A stretch of 64,000 nt of DNA from NCBI RefSeq assembly GCF_042697365.1, contig NZ_CP137604.1; one strand, 5' to 3'. The notes below the pieces were generated by a model. That model had not been told where the DNA came from, searched no databases, and worked only from the letters and a program-made list of their open reading frames with translations. A program made the position numbers and the translations under genes. This stretch comes from Brucella pseudintermedia. Lineage in GTDB: Bacteria; Pseudomonadota; Alphaproteobacteria; Rhizobiales; Rhizobiaceae. The number at the start of each line of letters is the position of its first letter. Within the stretch, counting starts at the first letter, position 1. Shown one piece after another: positions 1-8,360 of this stretch.

Positions 1-1289
1 ACAAGGTCTTCGTCGGTCGCGACCTTCGTCCGTCCAGCCCGGACATCGCGGCGCTGTGCATGGCGGCTATCGAGGATGGGGGATTTCAACCGGTTGATTG
101 CGGCGTCTTGCCGACCCCGGCGCTCAGCAATTATGCAATCTCGCAGCAGGCGCCGAGCATTATGGTCACTGGCAGTCATATTCCAGATGACCGCAACGGG
201 CTCAAATTCTATCGCGCCGACGGTGAAATCGACAAGAATGATGAAAGCGCCATCAGTGCCGCTTATGCGGCCTTGCCTGCAAATCTTGCATTTCGTCATC
301 TGCACGATGCGCCCTATGGCAGCGATGCGATCAACCTCTATGTGAATCGCTATGTCGGATTTCTGGGGCATGAAAGCCTCCGGGGTTTGCGGGTCGGGGT
401 CTACCAGCACTCGTCCGTAGCGCGTGATCTCATCGTCCGCATTCTTACCGAACTCGGGGCCGAAGCCGTACCGCTCGGACGGTCCAATGTGTTCGTGCCA
501 GTCGACACCGAGGCCCTTCGTTCCGAAGATATTGAGCTTCTCGACCAATGGGCGAAGGAAAGCCGTTTTGATGCCATCGTGTCCACGGATGGGGATGCCG
601 ACCGCCCGTTGATCGCCGACGGGAAGGGGCGCTTTGTCCGGGGCGATCTGGTCGGGGCAATCATCGCACGCTGGCTTGGCGTCAAGACGATTGTAACGCC
701 CGTGACATCCAATTCCGCGCTGGAAGAAAATTTCGAGCGTGTCATCAGAACTCGCGTGGGGTCGCCCTATGTCATCGAAGGCATGACGCAGGCTGTCGCC
801 GGCGGCGCCCCGGCTGTGGTTGGGTTTGAGGCCAATGGTGGCGTGCTGCTCGGCACGGATATAAACCGGGGCGGTCATGTGTTGGCCGCGCTTTCGACCC
901 GCGATGCGCTGCTGCCAATCCTGGGAAGTCTCGGTTCCATCAAGGAAACGGGGAAGCCGCTGTCTGATATCGCGGCAAGCTTTCATTTCCGCACTGCGCT
1001 GAGCGACAGGCTCCAGAACGTTCCGCAGGAAAAGAGCCTCGCCTTCCTGTCCCTCATCGCGAACGAGGTGACGCGAAACGCACTGTTTCCGATGGACGAG
1101 CCGATCGTCCGGACCGAGACCATTGACGGTGTGAAACTCTTCTTCCATTCAGGCAATGCCATCCACTATCGTGCTTCCGGCAACGCGCCGGAATTGCGGT
1201 GCTATGTGGAAGCCTCAGGCGAGAGCCAGGCAAAAACGCTTCTCGAAACGGGACTAGCCATCGCCCGCAACGCAACGAAGGACAACTGA
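1..1289 (+). CDS. manB: Phosphomannomutase, 5' end outside the window
   Basis: Interconverts mannose-6-phosphate and mannose-1-phosphate in the cytoplasm, feeding GDP-sugar synthesis for lipopolysaccharide. The reading frame is open from the first bases (VGRDLRPSSPDIA), so the start lies upstream of the window. Family marks are the phosphoserine loop TGSHIP (Ser codon near base 174), the metal-binding DGDADRP near base 590 and the sugar-binding FEANGG near base 830. The next gene, manC, starts 3 bases after its stop, so the two form an operon. In Brucella such a pair is tied to the lipopolysaccharide core and O-chain; that role here is inference from family and context. Confidence 0.93.
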   Translation, partial: KVFVGRDLRPSSPDIAALCMAAIEDGGFQPVDCGVLPTPALSNYAISQQAPSIMVTGSHIPDDRNGLKFYRADGEIDKNDESAISAAYAALPANLAFRHLHDAPYGSDAINLYVNRYVGFLGHESLRGLRVGVYQHSSVARDLIVRILTELGAEAVPLGRSNVFVPVDTEALRSEDIELLDQWAKESRFDAIVSTDGDADRPLIADGKGRFVRGDLVGAIIARWLGVKTIVTPVTSNSALEENFERVIRTRVGSPYVIEGMTQAVAGGAPAVVGFEANGGVLLGTDINRGGHVLAALSTRDALLPILGSLGSIKETGKPLSDIAASFHFRTALSDRLQNVPQEKSLAFLSLIANEVTRNALFPMDEPIVRTETIDGVKLFFHSGNAIHYRASGNAPELRCYVEASGESQAKTLLETGLAIARNATKDN

Positions 1290-1292
1290 GCA

Positions 1293-2708
1293 ATGAGCTT
1301 TATTCCTGTCATCATCAGCGGCGGTTCCGGTTCAAGATTATGGCCGCTTTCGCGCGATGCGCACCCCAAGCCGTTCATCGAGCTGCCGGACGGAAGCACC
1401 CTGATCGGCAAGACCTACAAGCGCGCGGCGCAGCTGGGCGGTGTGGACCATATTCTCACCGTCACCAATCGCGACTTCCTGTTTCTGACGCTTGACGCCT
1501 ATGCCGATGCGAAGGCGCCTAGGGTCGATAACGCTTTTCTGCTGGAGCCGTTCGGACGCGATACGGCGCCTGCCGTTGCCGTCGCCGCACTCCATGCCGC
1601 CGCCACTTACGGCCCTGACGCCACATTGCTCGTCATGCCCGCCGATCATCTGATCGAGGATGAGGCCGCGTTCGCCGAGGCCGTTTCCAAGGCGCGACCG
1701 CTTGCTGAAACGGGCCGCATCGTCACCTTCGGCATCGTGCCCGATCATCCTGAAACCGGCTTCGGCTACATCGAGGCCGAAGGCATCGACGTGCTGCGCT
1801 TTGTCGAAAAACCCGACGCCGAGACGGCACAGGCCTATGTCGAAAGCGGCCGCTATTTCTGGAACTCCGGCATGTTCTGTTTCACCGCCGGAACCATGCT
1901 CGAAGCGATGCAGCACCACGCGCCGGAAATCTTCGCTGCCGTTCAGGCTTCGCTCGAACATGCCCGGCGCGGCGTCAACGGCGAGACGAAGACGGTCGAA
2001 ATCGCCAAGGACGATTTTGCGGCGGCGCCAGCGATTTCCATCGATTATGCCATCATGGAAAAGGCGTACAACATTGCCTGCATCCCGGTGTCCTGCGGCT
2101 GGTCCGATATTGGTTCCTGGGCGGCGATGGCGGATCTGATCACGCCCGACGATGAAGGCAACCGCCTGCGCGGCGAAACGGTCATCGAAGACACGACCAA
2201 CAGTTTTGTCCTGTCTGAAACACGGTTGGTCAGCCTTGTCGGCGTTCACGATCTTCTTGTGGTCGACACGCCCGATGCGCTGTTGGTCGCCCATCGCGAC
2301 AAGGCGCAGGAAGTGCGCAAGGTCTTCAACAAGCTGCGCGCCGATGGCCATGAAGCTGCCAAGCTTCACCGCACGGCCCATCGTCCATGGGGCACCTATA
2401 CGGTGCTTGAGGAAGGCGACGGCTTCAAGATCAAGCGGATCGAAGTGAAACCGGGGCGACGGCTGAGCCTTCAGGCGCATCATCACCGTTCCGAGCACTG
2501 GATCGTCGTTTCCGGCACTGCGAAGGTGACCAATGGCGATCGCGAAATTCTGCTTACGACGAACCAGTCGACCTATATCCCCTGTGGCTTCCGTCACCGG
2601 CTGGAAAATCCGGGCATTCTGCCGCTCGTGCTCATCGAGGTGCAAAGCGGCGAATATCTGGGCGAAGACGACATCGTGCGTTTCGACGACGTCTATGGAC
2701 GCACCTGA
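1293..2708 (+). CDS. manC: Mannose-1-phosphate guanylyltransferase / mannose-6-phosphate isomerase
   Basis: Makes GDP-mannose from mannose-1-phosphate and GTP. The 471-residue protein has the usual two-part layout. The N-terminal nucleotidyltransferase has GGSGSRLWPLSRD at residues 10-22 and FVEKP near residue 170. The C-terminal cupin-type isomerase domain has a histidine-rich HHHRSEHWIVVSG near residue 396. An AAGGA ribosome site precedes the ATG, which sits 3 bases after the manB stop. With manB it supplies GDP-mannose, the precursor of perosamine and core mannose in Brucella-type lipopolysaccharide (known for the genus, inferred here). Confidence 0.94.
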   Translation: MSFIPVIISGGSGSRLWPLSRDAHPKPFIELPDGSTLIGKTYKRAAQLGGVDHILTVTNRDFLFLTLDAYADAKAPRVDNAFLLEPFGRDTAPAVAVAALHAAATYGPDATLLVMPADHLIEDEAAFAEAVSKARPLAETGRIVTFGIVPDHPETGFGYIEAEGIDVLRFVEKPDAETAQAYVESGRYFWNSGMFCFTAGTMLEAMQHHAPEIFAAVQASLEHARRGVNGETKTVEIAKDDFAAAPAISIDYAIMEKAYNIACIPVSCGWSDIGSWAAMADLITPDDEGNRLRGETVIEDTTNSFVLSETRLVSLVGVHDLLVVDTPDALLVAHRDKAQEVRKVFNKLRADGHEAAKLHRTAHRPWGTYTVLEEGDGFKIKRIEVKPGRRLSLQAHHHRSEHWIVVSGTAKVTNGDREILLTTNQSTYIPCGFRHRLENPGILPLVLIEVQSGEYLGEDDIVRFDDVYGRT

Positions 2709-2876
2709 TATCAAGCTCCTTGAGCGGAACTCGTTGGACTTTGATTAAGACCGAGTGGTGATTAAACTTTTTCGAGGCCCGAGGCGTCAGCATCCCGGCG
2801 CCTTGTCAATCACTCGGAAACCGCGGGGCGCGGCATTTAATCGGGAACCATTCGCCGCCGCGAATGTTTGCCTTCT

Positions 2877-3659
2877 ATGCCCAGTAATGAACAGGACACG
2901 GCTACCGATCTGATCGGTATGCCGGTCATCGATTTTCAGAAACACACGCTTTTTTTCGACGTCGATGGAACCTTGCTCGATATCGCCGCCGATCCCGACG
3001 GCGTGGTCGTTTCGACCGGCTTGCAAAAATCCCTCTCGGTTATTTCCCGGCATTTGTCCGGTGCGATAGCGCTCGTCACGGGCAGGGCCATAAGCTTCAT
3101 CGAGGAACGCTTTCCCGATTACCATGGCCCGATAGCCGCGCTGCATGGCGCCGAATTCCGGCACGCATCCGGGCTTGTGGAACTGATCGAGCCGGGCGAA
3201 CAATTCCAGACCGCCAAGAATTTTCTGCGGCAGGCAGCGCTTCGCGTCAGCGGCCTTCGTGCCGAGGACAAGGGAAGTGCGGTTGCGCTTCATTATCGCG
3301 CCGCACCCGAGAAAGCTGAATTTGCCCAGGACCTCGTTGACAAGGCGTGGAAGCTCGCCGGGCCGGACTGGACCGTGCAGGCGGGCAAGATGGTTTTCGA
3401 GCTGCGCCCCGCGCTCAGCGACAAGGGCGCAGCCTTGCGCCGCTTCATGCGGGAGAAGCCGTTTGCGGGCAGGGTGCCGATCGCATTCGGCGACGATCTA
3501 ACAGACCTGCCGATGCTCGAGGCGGCGGAACAACTGGGCGGAACGGCGGTGGTGATCGGACGTGCGATCGACCGTCCGGGGGCTGCACGCTTTGCAAGCC
3601 CGGATGAGCTTCGCCTCTGGCTCTCCCACGTCCGGGACGATGGACAGCAACAGCAATGA
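2877..3659 (+). CDS. otsB: Trehalose-6-phosphate phosphatase
   Basis: Removes phosphate from trehalose-6-phosphate, the second step of trehalose synthesis. It is a HAD-superfamily enzyme of about 260 residues. The nucleophile motif DVDGTLLDI lies near residue 27 and the metal-binding GDDLTDLPML near residue 205. A TTG nine bases upstream is an alternative start; the ATG gives MPSNEQD. The otsA start follows 13 bases after the stop, so both steps are encoded together, with phosphatase before synthase. Trehalose is a compatible solute, which fits the betaine operon a few kilobases away. Confidence 0.92.
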   Translation: MPSNEQDTATDLIGMPVIDFQKHTLFFDVDGTLLDIAADPDGVVVSTGLQKSLSVISRHLSGAIALVTGRAISFIEERFPDYHGPIAALHGAEFRHASGLVELIEPGEQFQTAKNFLRQAALRVSGLRAEDKGSAVALHYRAAPEKAEFAQDLVDKAWKLAGPDWTVQAGKMVFELRPALSDKGAALRRFMREKPFAGRVPIAFGDDLTDLPMLEAAEQLGGTAVVIGRAIDRPGAARFASPDELRLWLSHVRDDGQQQQ

Positions 3660-3672
3660 AAGGATTTGGTGT

Positions 3673-5052
3673 ATGGGTCGGCTGATCGTGGTCTCCAATC
3701 GTGTTCCCCTGCCTGATGAACAGGGCAAGGCACCAGCGGGCGGTCTGGCGGTGGCGCTGCAGGCGGCGCTCAACGAACGCGGCGGCATATGGCTCGGTTG
3801 GTCCGGCAGGACGCTTCCCGCGCGTCAGCCGCAGGAACTGACGATCCGGGACGAGGGGCCGATCCGCTATGCGCTGCTTGATCTCCACAAGAAGGATATC
3901 GACGAATATTATGCGGGCTTCGCCAACCGCATGCTCTGGCCGCTCTGCCACTATCGCCTCGATCTCATCGATTACACGCGCAAGGACATGGCGGGATATT
4001 TCCGGGTCAATCGCCTGTTTGCAAAGCATCTCCTGCCGATGATCCAGCCGGATGACCTCATCTGGATTCACGATTACCATCTCATTCCGCTGGCTGCGGA
4101 ACTGCGCAATCTGGGCGTCACCAACCGCATCGGCTTCTTCCTGCACATTCCCTGGCCGCCCGCTGATATAGTTTTCACGCTTCCCGTGCACGAAACAATC
4201 ATGCGCGGCCTTGCTTCCTACGATGTCGTCGGCTTCCAGACCGAAAACGATGTCGACAACTTCATCAGCTGCCTGCGGCGTGAAAAAATCGGCAAGCCGC
4301 TCAGCGATGACGGGCTGTTTGAGGCCTTCGGCCACCGGTTCCGCGCCGAGCGCTTCGGCATCGGTATCGAGACGGCCGCATTTGCAGAGATAGCCAACAA
4401 GGCGGACGGCCATTCGACAGTGCGGCGCATGCGCGAAAGCATGCTGGACCGCAGCCTCATCATCGGTGTCGACAGGCTCGACTACTCGAAGGGCATCACC
4501 AATCGCATGGAGGCTTTCGAGCATTTTCTCAATGTCGATCCCGGCAATCGCGGCAAGGTTACCTTTCTGCAGGTCACGCCGAAATCCCGCTCCGAAGTGC
4601 CGGAATACAAGGACATGCAGCGCGCGGTAGCCGAACTGGCCGGGCGGGTGAACGGAGCGAACGCCACGGTGGACTGGACGCCGATACGCTACATCAACCG
4701 GTCCCTCAATCGCGACGTGCTGGCCGGTCTCTATCGGCTCGCCGCTGTCGGTCTGGTCACGCCGTTGCGTGACGGCATGAACCTCGTCGCCAAGGAATAT
4801 GTTGCCGCCCAGAACCCCGAGAACCCCGGCGTGCTGGTCCTCTCCCGCTTTGCCGGCGCCGCGCAGGAACTGGACGGTGCGCTTCTGGTCAATCCCTATG
4901 ACACGGAAGCGATGGCCTATGCCATGGCCCGCGCGCTGGCCATGCCTCTGGAGGAGCGTAAGGAGCGGTTTGAAAGCATGATGGGCTTTCTCAACACCCA
5001 CGACGTCAACCGCTGGTGCGACGACTTTCTGAAGCGCCTTGCATCGGGCTGA
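3673..5052 (+). CDS. otsA: Trehalose-6-phosphate synthase
   Basis: Transfers glucose from UDP-glucose to glucose-6-phosphate to give trehalose-6-phosphate. The 459 residues match the usual length of this GT20 family. Visible marks are the N-terminal LIVVSNRVPLP, the glycine loop GGLAVAL, HDYHLIPLA near residue 133 and RLDYSKGI near residue 268. The frame is open further upstream inside otsB, but the ATG giving MGRLIVVSNR is preceded by AAAGGA and is the family start. It converges on the broken AraC-type gene, leaving only 7 bases between the two stops. Confidence 0.94.
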   Translation: MGRLIVVSNRVPLPDEQGKAPAGGLAVALQAALNERGGIWLGWSGRTLPARQPQELTIRDEGPIRYALLDLHKKDIDEYYAGFANRMLWPLCHYRLDLIDYTRKDMAGYFRVNRLFAKHLLPMIQPDDLIWIHDYHLIPLAAELRNLGVTNRIGFFLHIPWPPADIVFTLPVHETIMRGLASYDVVGFQTENDVDNFISCLRREKIGKPLSDDGLFEAFGHRFRAERFGIGIETAAFAEIANKADGHSTVRRMRESMLDRSLIIGVDRLDYSKGITNRMEAFEHFLNVDPGNRGKVTFLQVTPKSRSEVPEYKDMQRAVAELAGRVNGANATVDWTPIRYINRSLNRDVLAGLYRLAAVGLVTPLRDGMNLVAKEYVAAQNPENPGVLVLSRFAGAAQELDGALLVNPYDTEAMAYAMARALAMPLEERKERFESMMGFLNTHDVNRWCDDFLKRLASG

Positions 5053-5059
5053 TATCGGC

Positions 5060-6081
5060 TCATGGCTTGATGATGCCCAGTTTGGCGACTTCTTCCGAAA
5101 GGTGAATCGTGTAGTCGAACTTGTCCAATACCGGCGTCAGCAGATCCGCCTCGCAATCGCGAGCGTCCCTCGGCGACATGCCGAAACGGGCCTTGAATGC
5201 CTTGGTGAATTGCGTGCCGTCATGAAAGCCGCAACGATAGGTAATTTCCTTCAGCGATACGTGCCGACCGCGTTCATCGACAAGAATGCGATAGGCGCGG
5301 TCCAGCCTCTTGTCGCGGATGATCTTTGCAATTCCGCCTTCCATCTCGAATGTCCGGTAGAGGCTCGAGCGGGAAATGCGCAGGTTCTCGGTGATAAGGC
5401 ATGGCCCCAGCACTGGATCGGAAAGGTTCTCGTCGATATAGGCGAGGATGCGCTTGCGTACAGGCAGGTTGGCTGGAAGGCTTCAATGACGCCGCCTTCG
5501 GTGCCGTTGATGCTTGCGCCGAGCAGTATGAACATCGCATCCAGCGCTGATTGTGCTTCCACCCTGTCGAGCGTGCCGCTCAATGAATGGAGATTCTGGA
5601 GGTAGCAGAAGAGCACCCGTGTCATTGGGGCAGTTGCAGGCATGACGAGGCCATGCAGATTGCGCCAGCCGACGATCCTCTCGAGTTCCTCACGCGGAAT
5701 CAGCACGGTGATGCGGGAACCGTTGGATGCGTGGCTTTCCACTGTCTGGCTCAAATCTATAACGACGATATCGCCCTGTTTCGCGTCGACATCGACGCCA
5801 TTGAAATCCCCGTGTGGATCACCGCCGGTGATAAGTTGCAGGACATAGTGGTTCAGGCCGCTCTTGGCGATGAGCTTTCGCGCACGCGTGTAGCGCTGTG
5901 AATTGAAGTAGGTTGCTCCAATCTGAATGGAGCCTATGGAACGCGCAACGATTGATCCTGAAAACTGGTAATCGTCGCTGTCGCCCGTGATTTCATACAT
6001 GGGCTTGAGGATGGCGCGCCAGAATTCATTGCGCAGCCGGTCCTCTATCATGTCTGTTGAAATTGTTGTCTCGTTGCTCAT
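5060..6081 (-). pseudogene. AraC-family transcriptional regulator, broken by a one-base frameshift
   Basis: The 5' part codes an AraC-binding-like sensor domain (MSNETTISTDMIEDRLRNEF onward). It runs in frame to about base 5470, then leaves the frame and ends at 5251. The next frame carries on the protein: LPVRKRILAYIDENLSDPVLG, then the double helix-turn-helix with SRSSLYRTF and YRCGFHDGTQFTKAFKARFG. Adding one base between 5465 and 5475 gives one 340-residue protein of normal AraC/XylS length. As written, no product has both sensor and DNA-binding parts. The target is unknown. A sequencing error is possible and would restore the gene. Confidence 0.88.
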
Positions 6082-6442
6082 TGCAAATCGTCAAGCCAAA
6101 GATCATGAACATTGATGTGGGGAATAATCATTCATTAGAAATAAATAATATATTGATCCATTGGCATATGCTCATTTGTTGCCAGCCAATAAGTAGGAGT
6201 TGTATTCTTAATTCCGGTAAATAGGATCGTCTATGTCACTTTTCATTATTACAGTTTCGTTGTTTTATAATATATAATTTCAAACTAATATAATTGTAAT
6301 GATTTCTATCAGGTCAGTTATGGTGCCGTCCTGCAAGGTCACAAATCGCTTCACCAATAGCTATTAACAGGTAATCTCGTCGAATATGCGCGGTTCTTTC
6401 CGTAGGATATTTCTATAGAGCATTCATTGAATATGAGAAGGT
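6082..6442. other. AT-rich intergenic region with no gene seen
   Basis: About 360 bases, clearly richer in A and T than the flanking genes, lie between the divergent AraC-type pseudogene and a small secreted-protein gene. They should contain both promoters. TATAAT-like stretches occur near 6268-6290, but I could not fix a promoter. No open frame, tRNA or strong hairpin was recognised. Confidence 0.6.
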
Positions 6443-6478
6443 TTGAAACTATTTATTGTGTTTGAAAGTTATCGCACT

Positions 6479-6784
6479 ATGAGTCTGGTTTTTACTTTTT
6501 TGGCGCTTGCCATGATCGGCTGCGCGAACGTTGCCTCCGCAGCAGGGCTGCAGAGCGATTTCGGGCTGGAATGCCGGCTCGTGCCGATGCAGGGAACGGG
6601 CGCTCCAGATGCAGCCGCACGGCCGGGCTGGGCCATGCCCTTGGCAAATCCGGCGAGCCAGCCGTCACTGCGCGCCATCGTCTATCCGCGCGCGGTGCCG
6701 TCGCCACAGCTCTACCGTTATGACTGCGCTCCCAGGTCCGCGGGACCGGTTTCGGTTCCACGGACCCGGTTCAGCGATCAATAA
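6479..6784 (+). CDS. Small secreted protein of unknown function
   Basis: From the ATG the protein is about 101 residues. A hydrophobic segment MSLVFTFLALAMIGCANVASA looks like a signal peptide cleaved after ASA, followed by a proline-rich mature part with two cysteines (ECRLV and YDCAP). A TTG at 6443 in the same frame would add 12 residues. The purine-rich GAGAAGG lies too close to that TTG to serve it, so I prefer the ATG, although it also lacks a clear ribosome site. Its stop overlaps the 3' end of the convergent betB by 7 bases. No family recognised. Confidence 0.6.
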   Translation: MSLVFTFLALAMIGCANVASAAGLQSDFGLECRLVPMQGTGAPDAAARPGWAMPLANPASQPSLRAIVYPRAVPSPQLYRYDCAPRSAGPVSVPRTRFSDQ

Positions 6785-8241
6785 GGGCTGTCGACCTTGC
6801 CCATTTCCACATAGACGGTCTTGATCTGGCTGTAATGCGCCAGAGCGGCGATGCCGTTCTCGCGTCCGATGCCGGACTGCTTGTAGCCGCCGAAGGGCAC
6901 TTCCACCGGCGTCAGATTATAGGCGTTGATCCAGCATGTCCCGGCCTTGATTTGGCCGATGACGCGATGGCCGCGTGCAATGTCTGCGGTAAACACGCCC
7001 GCCGCCAGACCGAATTCGCTATCATTGGCGCGGGCAATCACCTCATCCTCATGAACAAATTCCAGCACGCTCATCACTGGCCCGAAGATTTCCTCGCGGG
7101 CGATGGTCATGTCGTCTGTCACATCCGTGAAGATGGTCGGCTCGATGAAATAGCCCTTATCGAAACCTTGCAGTTTCGGTATGCCGCCGCCGTATGCAAG
7201 GGTTGCGCCTTCCGCCTTGCCCTTTTCGATATAGGAGAGAACCTTCTCGCGCTGGGCTGCGTTGACGAGCGGACCCATCTGGGTCGCTTCGTCCAGCGGG
7301 TCGCCAATGCGGATTTTGCGCGTACGTTCGACCAGCCGGTCGACAAAACGTTCGCGCACGTCCTTGTGGACGAAGACGCGGGTGCCGTTCGAGCAGACCT
7401 GACCCGTGGAATAGAAATTGCCGAGCATCGCGCCGCCGATGGCGCTTTCAAGGTCGGCATCGTCGAACACGATGATCGGAGACTTGCCGCCAAGTTCCAT
7501 CGTGACATGCTTCAGATGTTCGCCCGCTTGCGCCATGATGCGCTTGCCGGTCGGCACGGAGCCGGTCAGTGAAACCTTGGCCGTCAGGCGATGGTTGACG
7601 AGTGCGGCTCCTACATCGCCGAAGCCCTGCACGACATTGAACAGTCCGTCGGGCAACCCGGCTTCCTTGTAGGCTTCGGCCAGCGCCAGAGCCGAAAGCG
7701 GCGTATTTTCTGACGGCTTGAAGATGAAGGCATTGCCCATTGCGAGCGCAGGCGCGGATTTCCACGCGGCGATCTGGATGGGATAGTTCCACGCGCCGAT
7801 GCCGACGCAGATGCCGAGCGCTTCGCGGCGCGTATAGGCAAACGAGCCGCCCAGTTCCACGAACTCGCCGTTGAAACCGGAAATGATACCGCCGAAAAAC
7901 TCCAGCGCATCGGCGGCTGAAGCGGCGTCCGCCACCAGCGTTTCCTGAAGCGCCTTGCCGGTATCAAGCGTTTCGAGCTTCGACAGTTTCTTGTTCTTCT
8001 CACGCAGGATTTCCGCCGTGCGGCGCAGTATGCGTCCGCGCTCGACGGGCTTCAGCGCGGCCCATTCGCCTTGCGCTTTCAGCGCAGCCGCATAAGCCGC
8101 CTCGATCACGCCGGGCGTGGCGGAATAAAGCTTGGCGATCTCTTCACCCGTCGCCGGATAGATGACTGGCAAAGGCTTTCCTGCCTTGTCTTCCACGAAT
8201 GCGCCGCCGATGAAGTGCGAGGCTTTGGGTTGTACTTTCAT
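6778..8241 (-). CDS. betB: Betaine aldehyde dehydrogenase
   Basis: Oxidises betaine aldehyde to glycine betaine with NAD(P)+, the last step of osmoprotectant synthesis from choline. The 487-residue length is normal for BetB. Family marks are GAWNYPIQIAAWKSAPALA, GSVPTGK, the general base in MELGGKSP and the catalytic cysteine in GQVCSNGTR near residue 280. The frame extends upstream to 8322, but the ATG at 8241 gives the family start MKVQPKASHFIGG and follows a purine-rich site. It is last in betI-betA-betB, separated from betA by about 120 bases that hold a long inverted repeat. Confidence 0.95.
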   Translation of the reverse strand: MKVQPKASHFIGGAFVEDKAGKPLPVIYPATGEEIAKLYSATPGVIEAAYAAALKAQGEWAALKPVERGRILRRTAEILREKNKKLSKLETLDTGKALQETLVADAASAADALEFFGGIISGFNGEFVELGGSFAYTRREALGICVGIGAWNYPIQIAAWKSAPALAMGNAFIFKPSENTPLSALALAEAYKEAGLPDGLFNVVQGFGDVGAALVNHRLTAKVSLTGSVPTGKRIMAQAGEHLKHVTMELGGKSPIIVFDDADLESAIGGAMLGNFYSTGQVCSNGTRVFVHKDVRERFVDRLVERTRKIRIGDPLDEATQMGPLVNAAQREKVLSYIEKGKAEGATLAYGGGIPKLQGFDKGYFIEPTIFTDVTDDMTIAREEIFGPVMSVLEFVHEDEVIARANDSEFGLAAGVFTADIARGHRVIGQIKAGTCWINAYNLTPVEVPFGGYKQSGIGRENGIAALAHYSQIKTVYVEMGKVDSPY

Positions 8242-8274
8242 TTCTGGTTCCTTGTTTAAGGGAATAGGGGGGTA

Positions 8275-8345
8275 GGGCAGTAAGGCAGTATGTTGGTAAG
8301 CGCCGGGAACACGAGCTGACATATTCCCCTACTGCCTTACTGCCC
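8275..8345. repeat. 16-bp perfect inverted repeat between betA and betB
   Basis: The arms are GGGCAGTAAGGCAGTA (8275-8290) and its exact reverse complement (8330-8345), separated by 39 bases. Each arm is itself a tandem of two ACTGCC/GGCAGT units. The element lies wholly within the betA-betB spacer and would form a large hairpin in the betIAB transcript. It could act in RNA stability or differential expression of betB, or be a copy of a dispersed palindromic repeat. No U-tract follows, so a simple terminator is unlikely. Confidence 0.8.
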
Positions 8346-8360
8346 ACTCGCTGGACCGCG

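Noticed and set aside
1338..5001. Long open frames on the minus strand opposite manC and otsA (458 and 518 codons)
   Set aside because: They are mirror frames caused by GC-rich codon bias; they carry no family motifs, while the plus strand codes full known enzymes.
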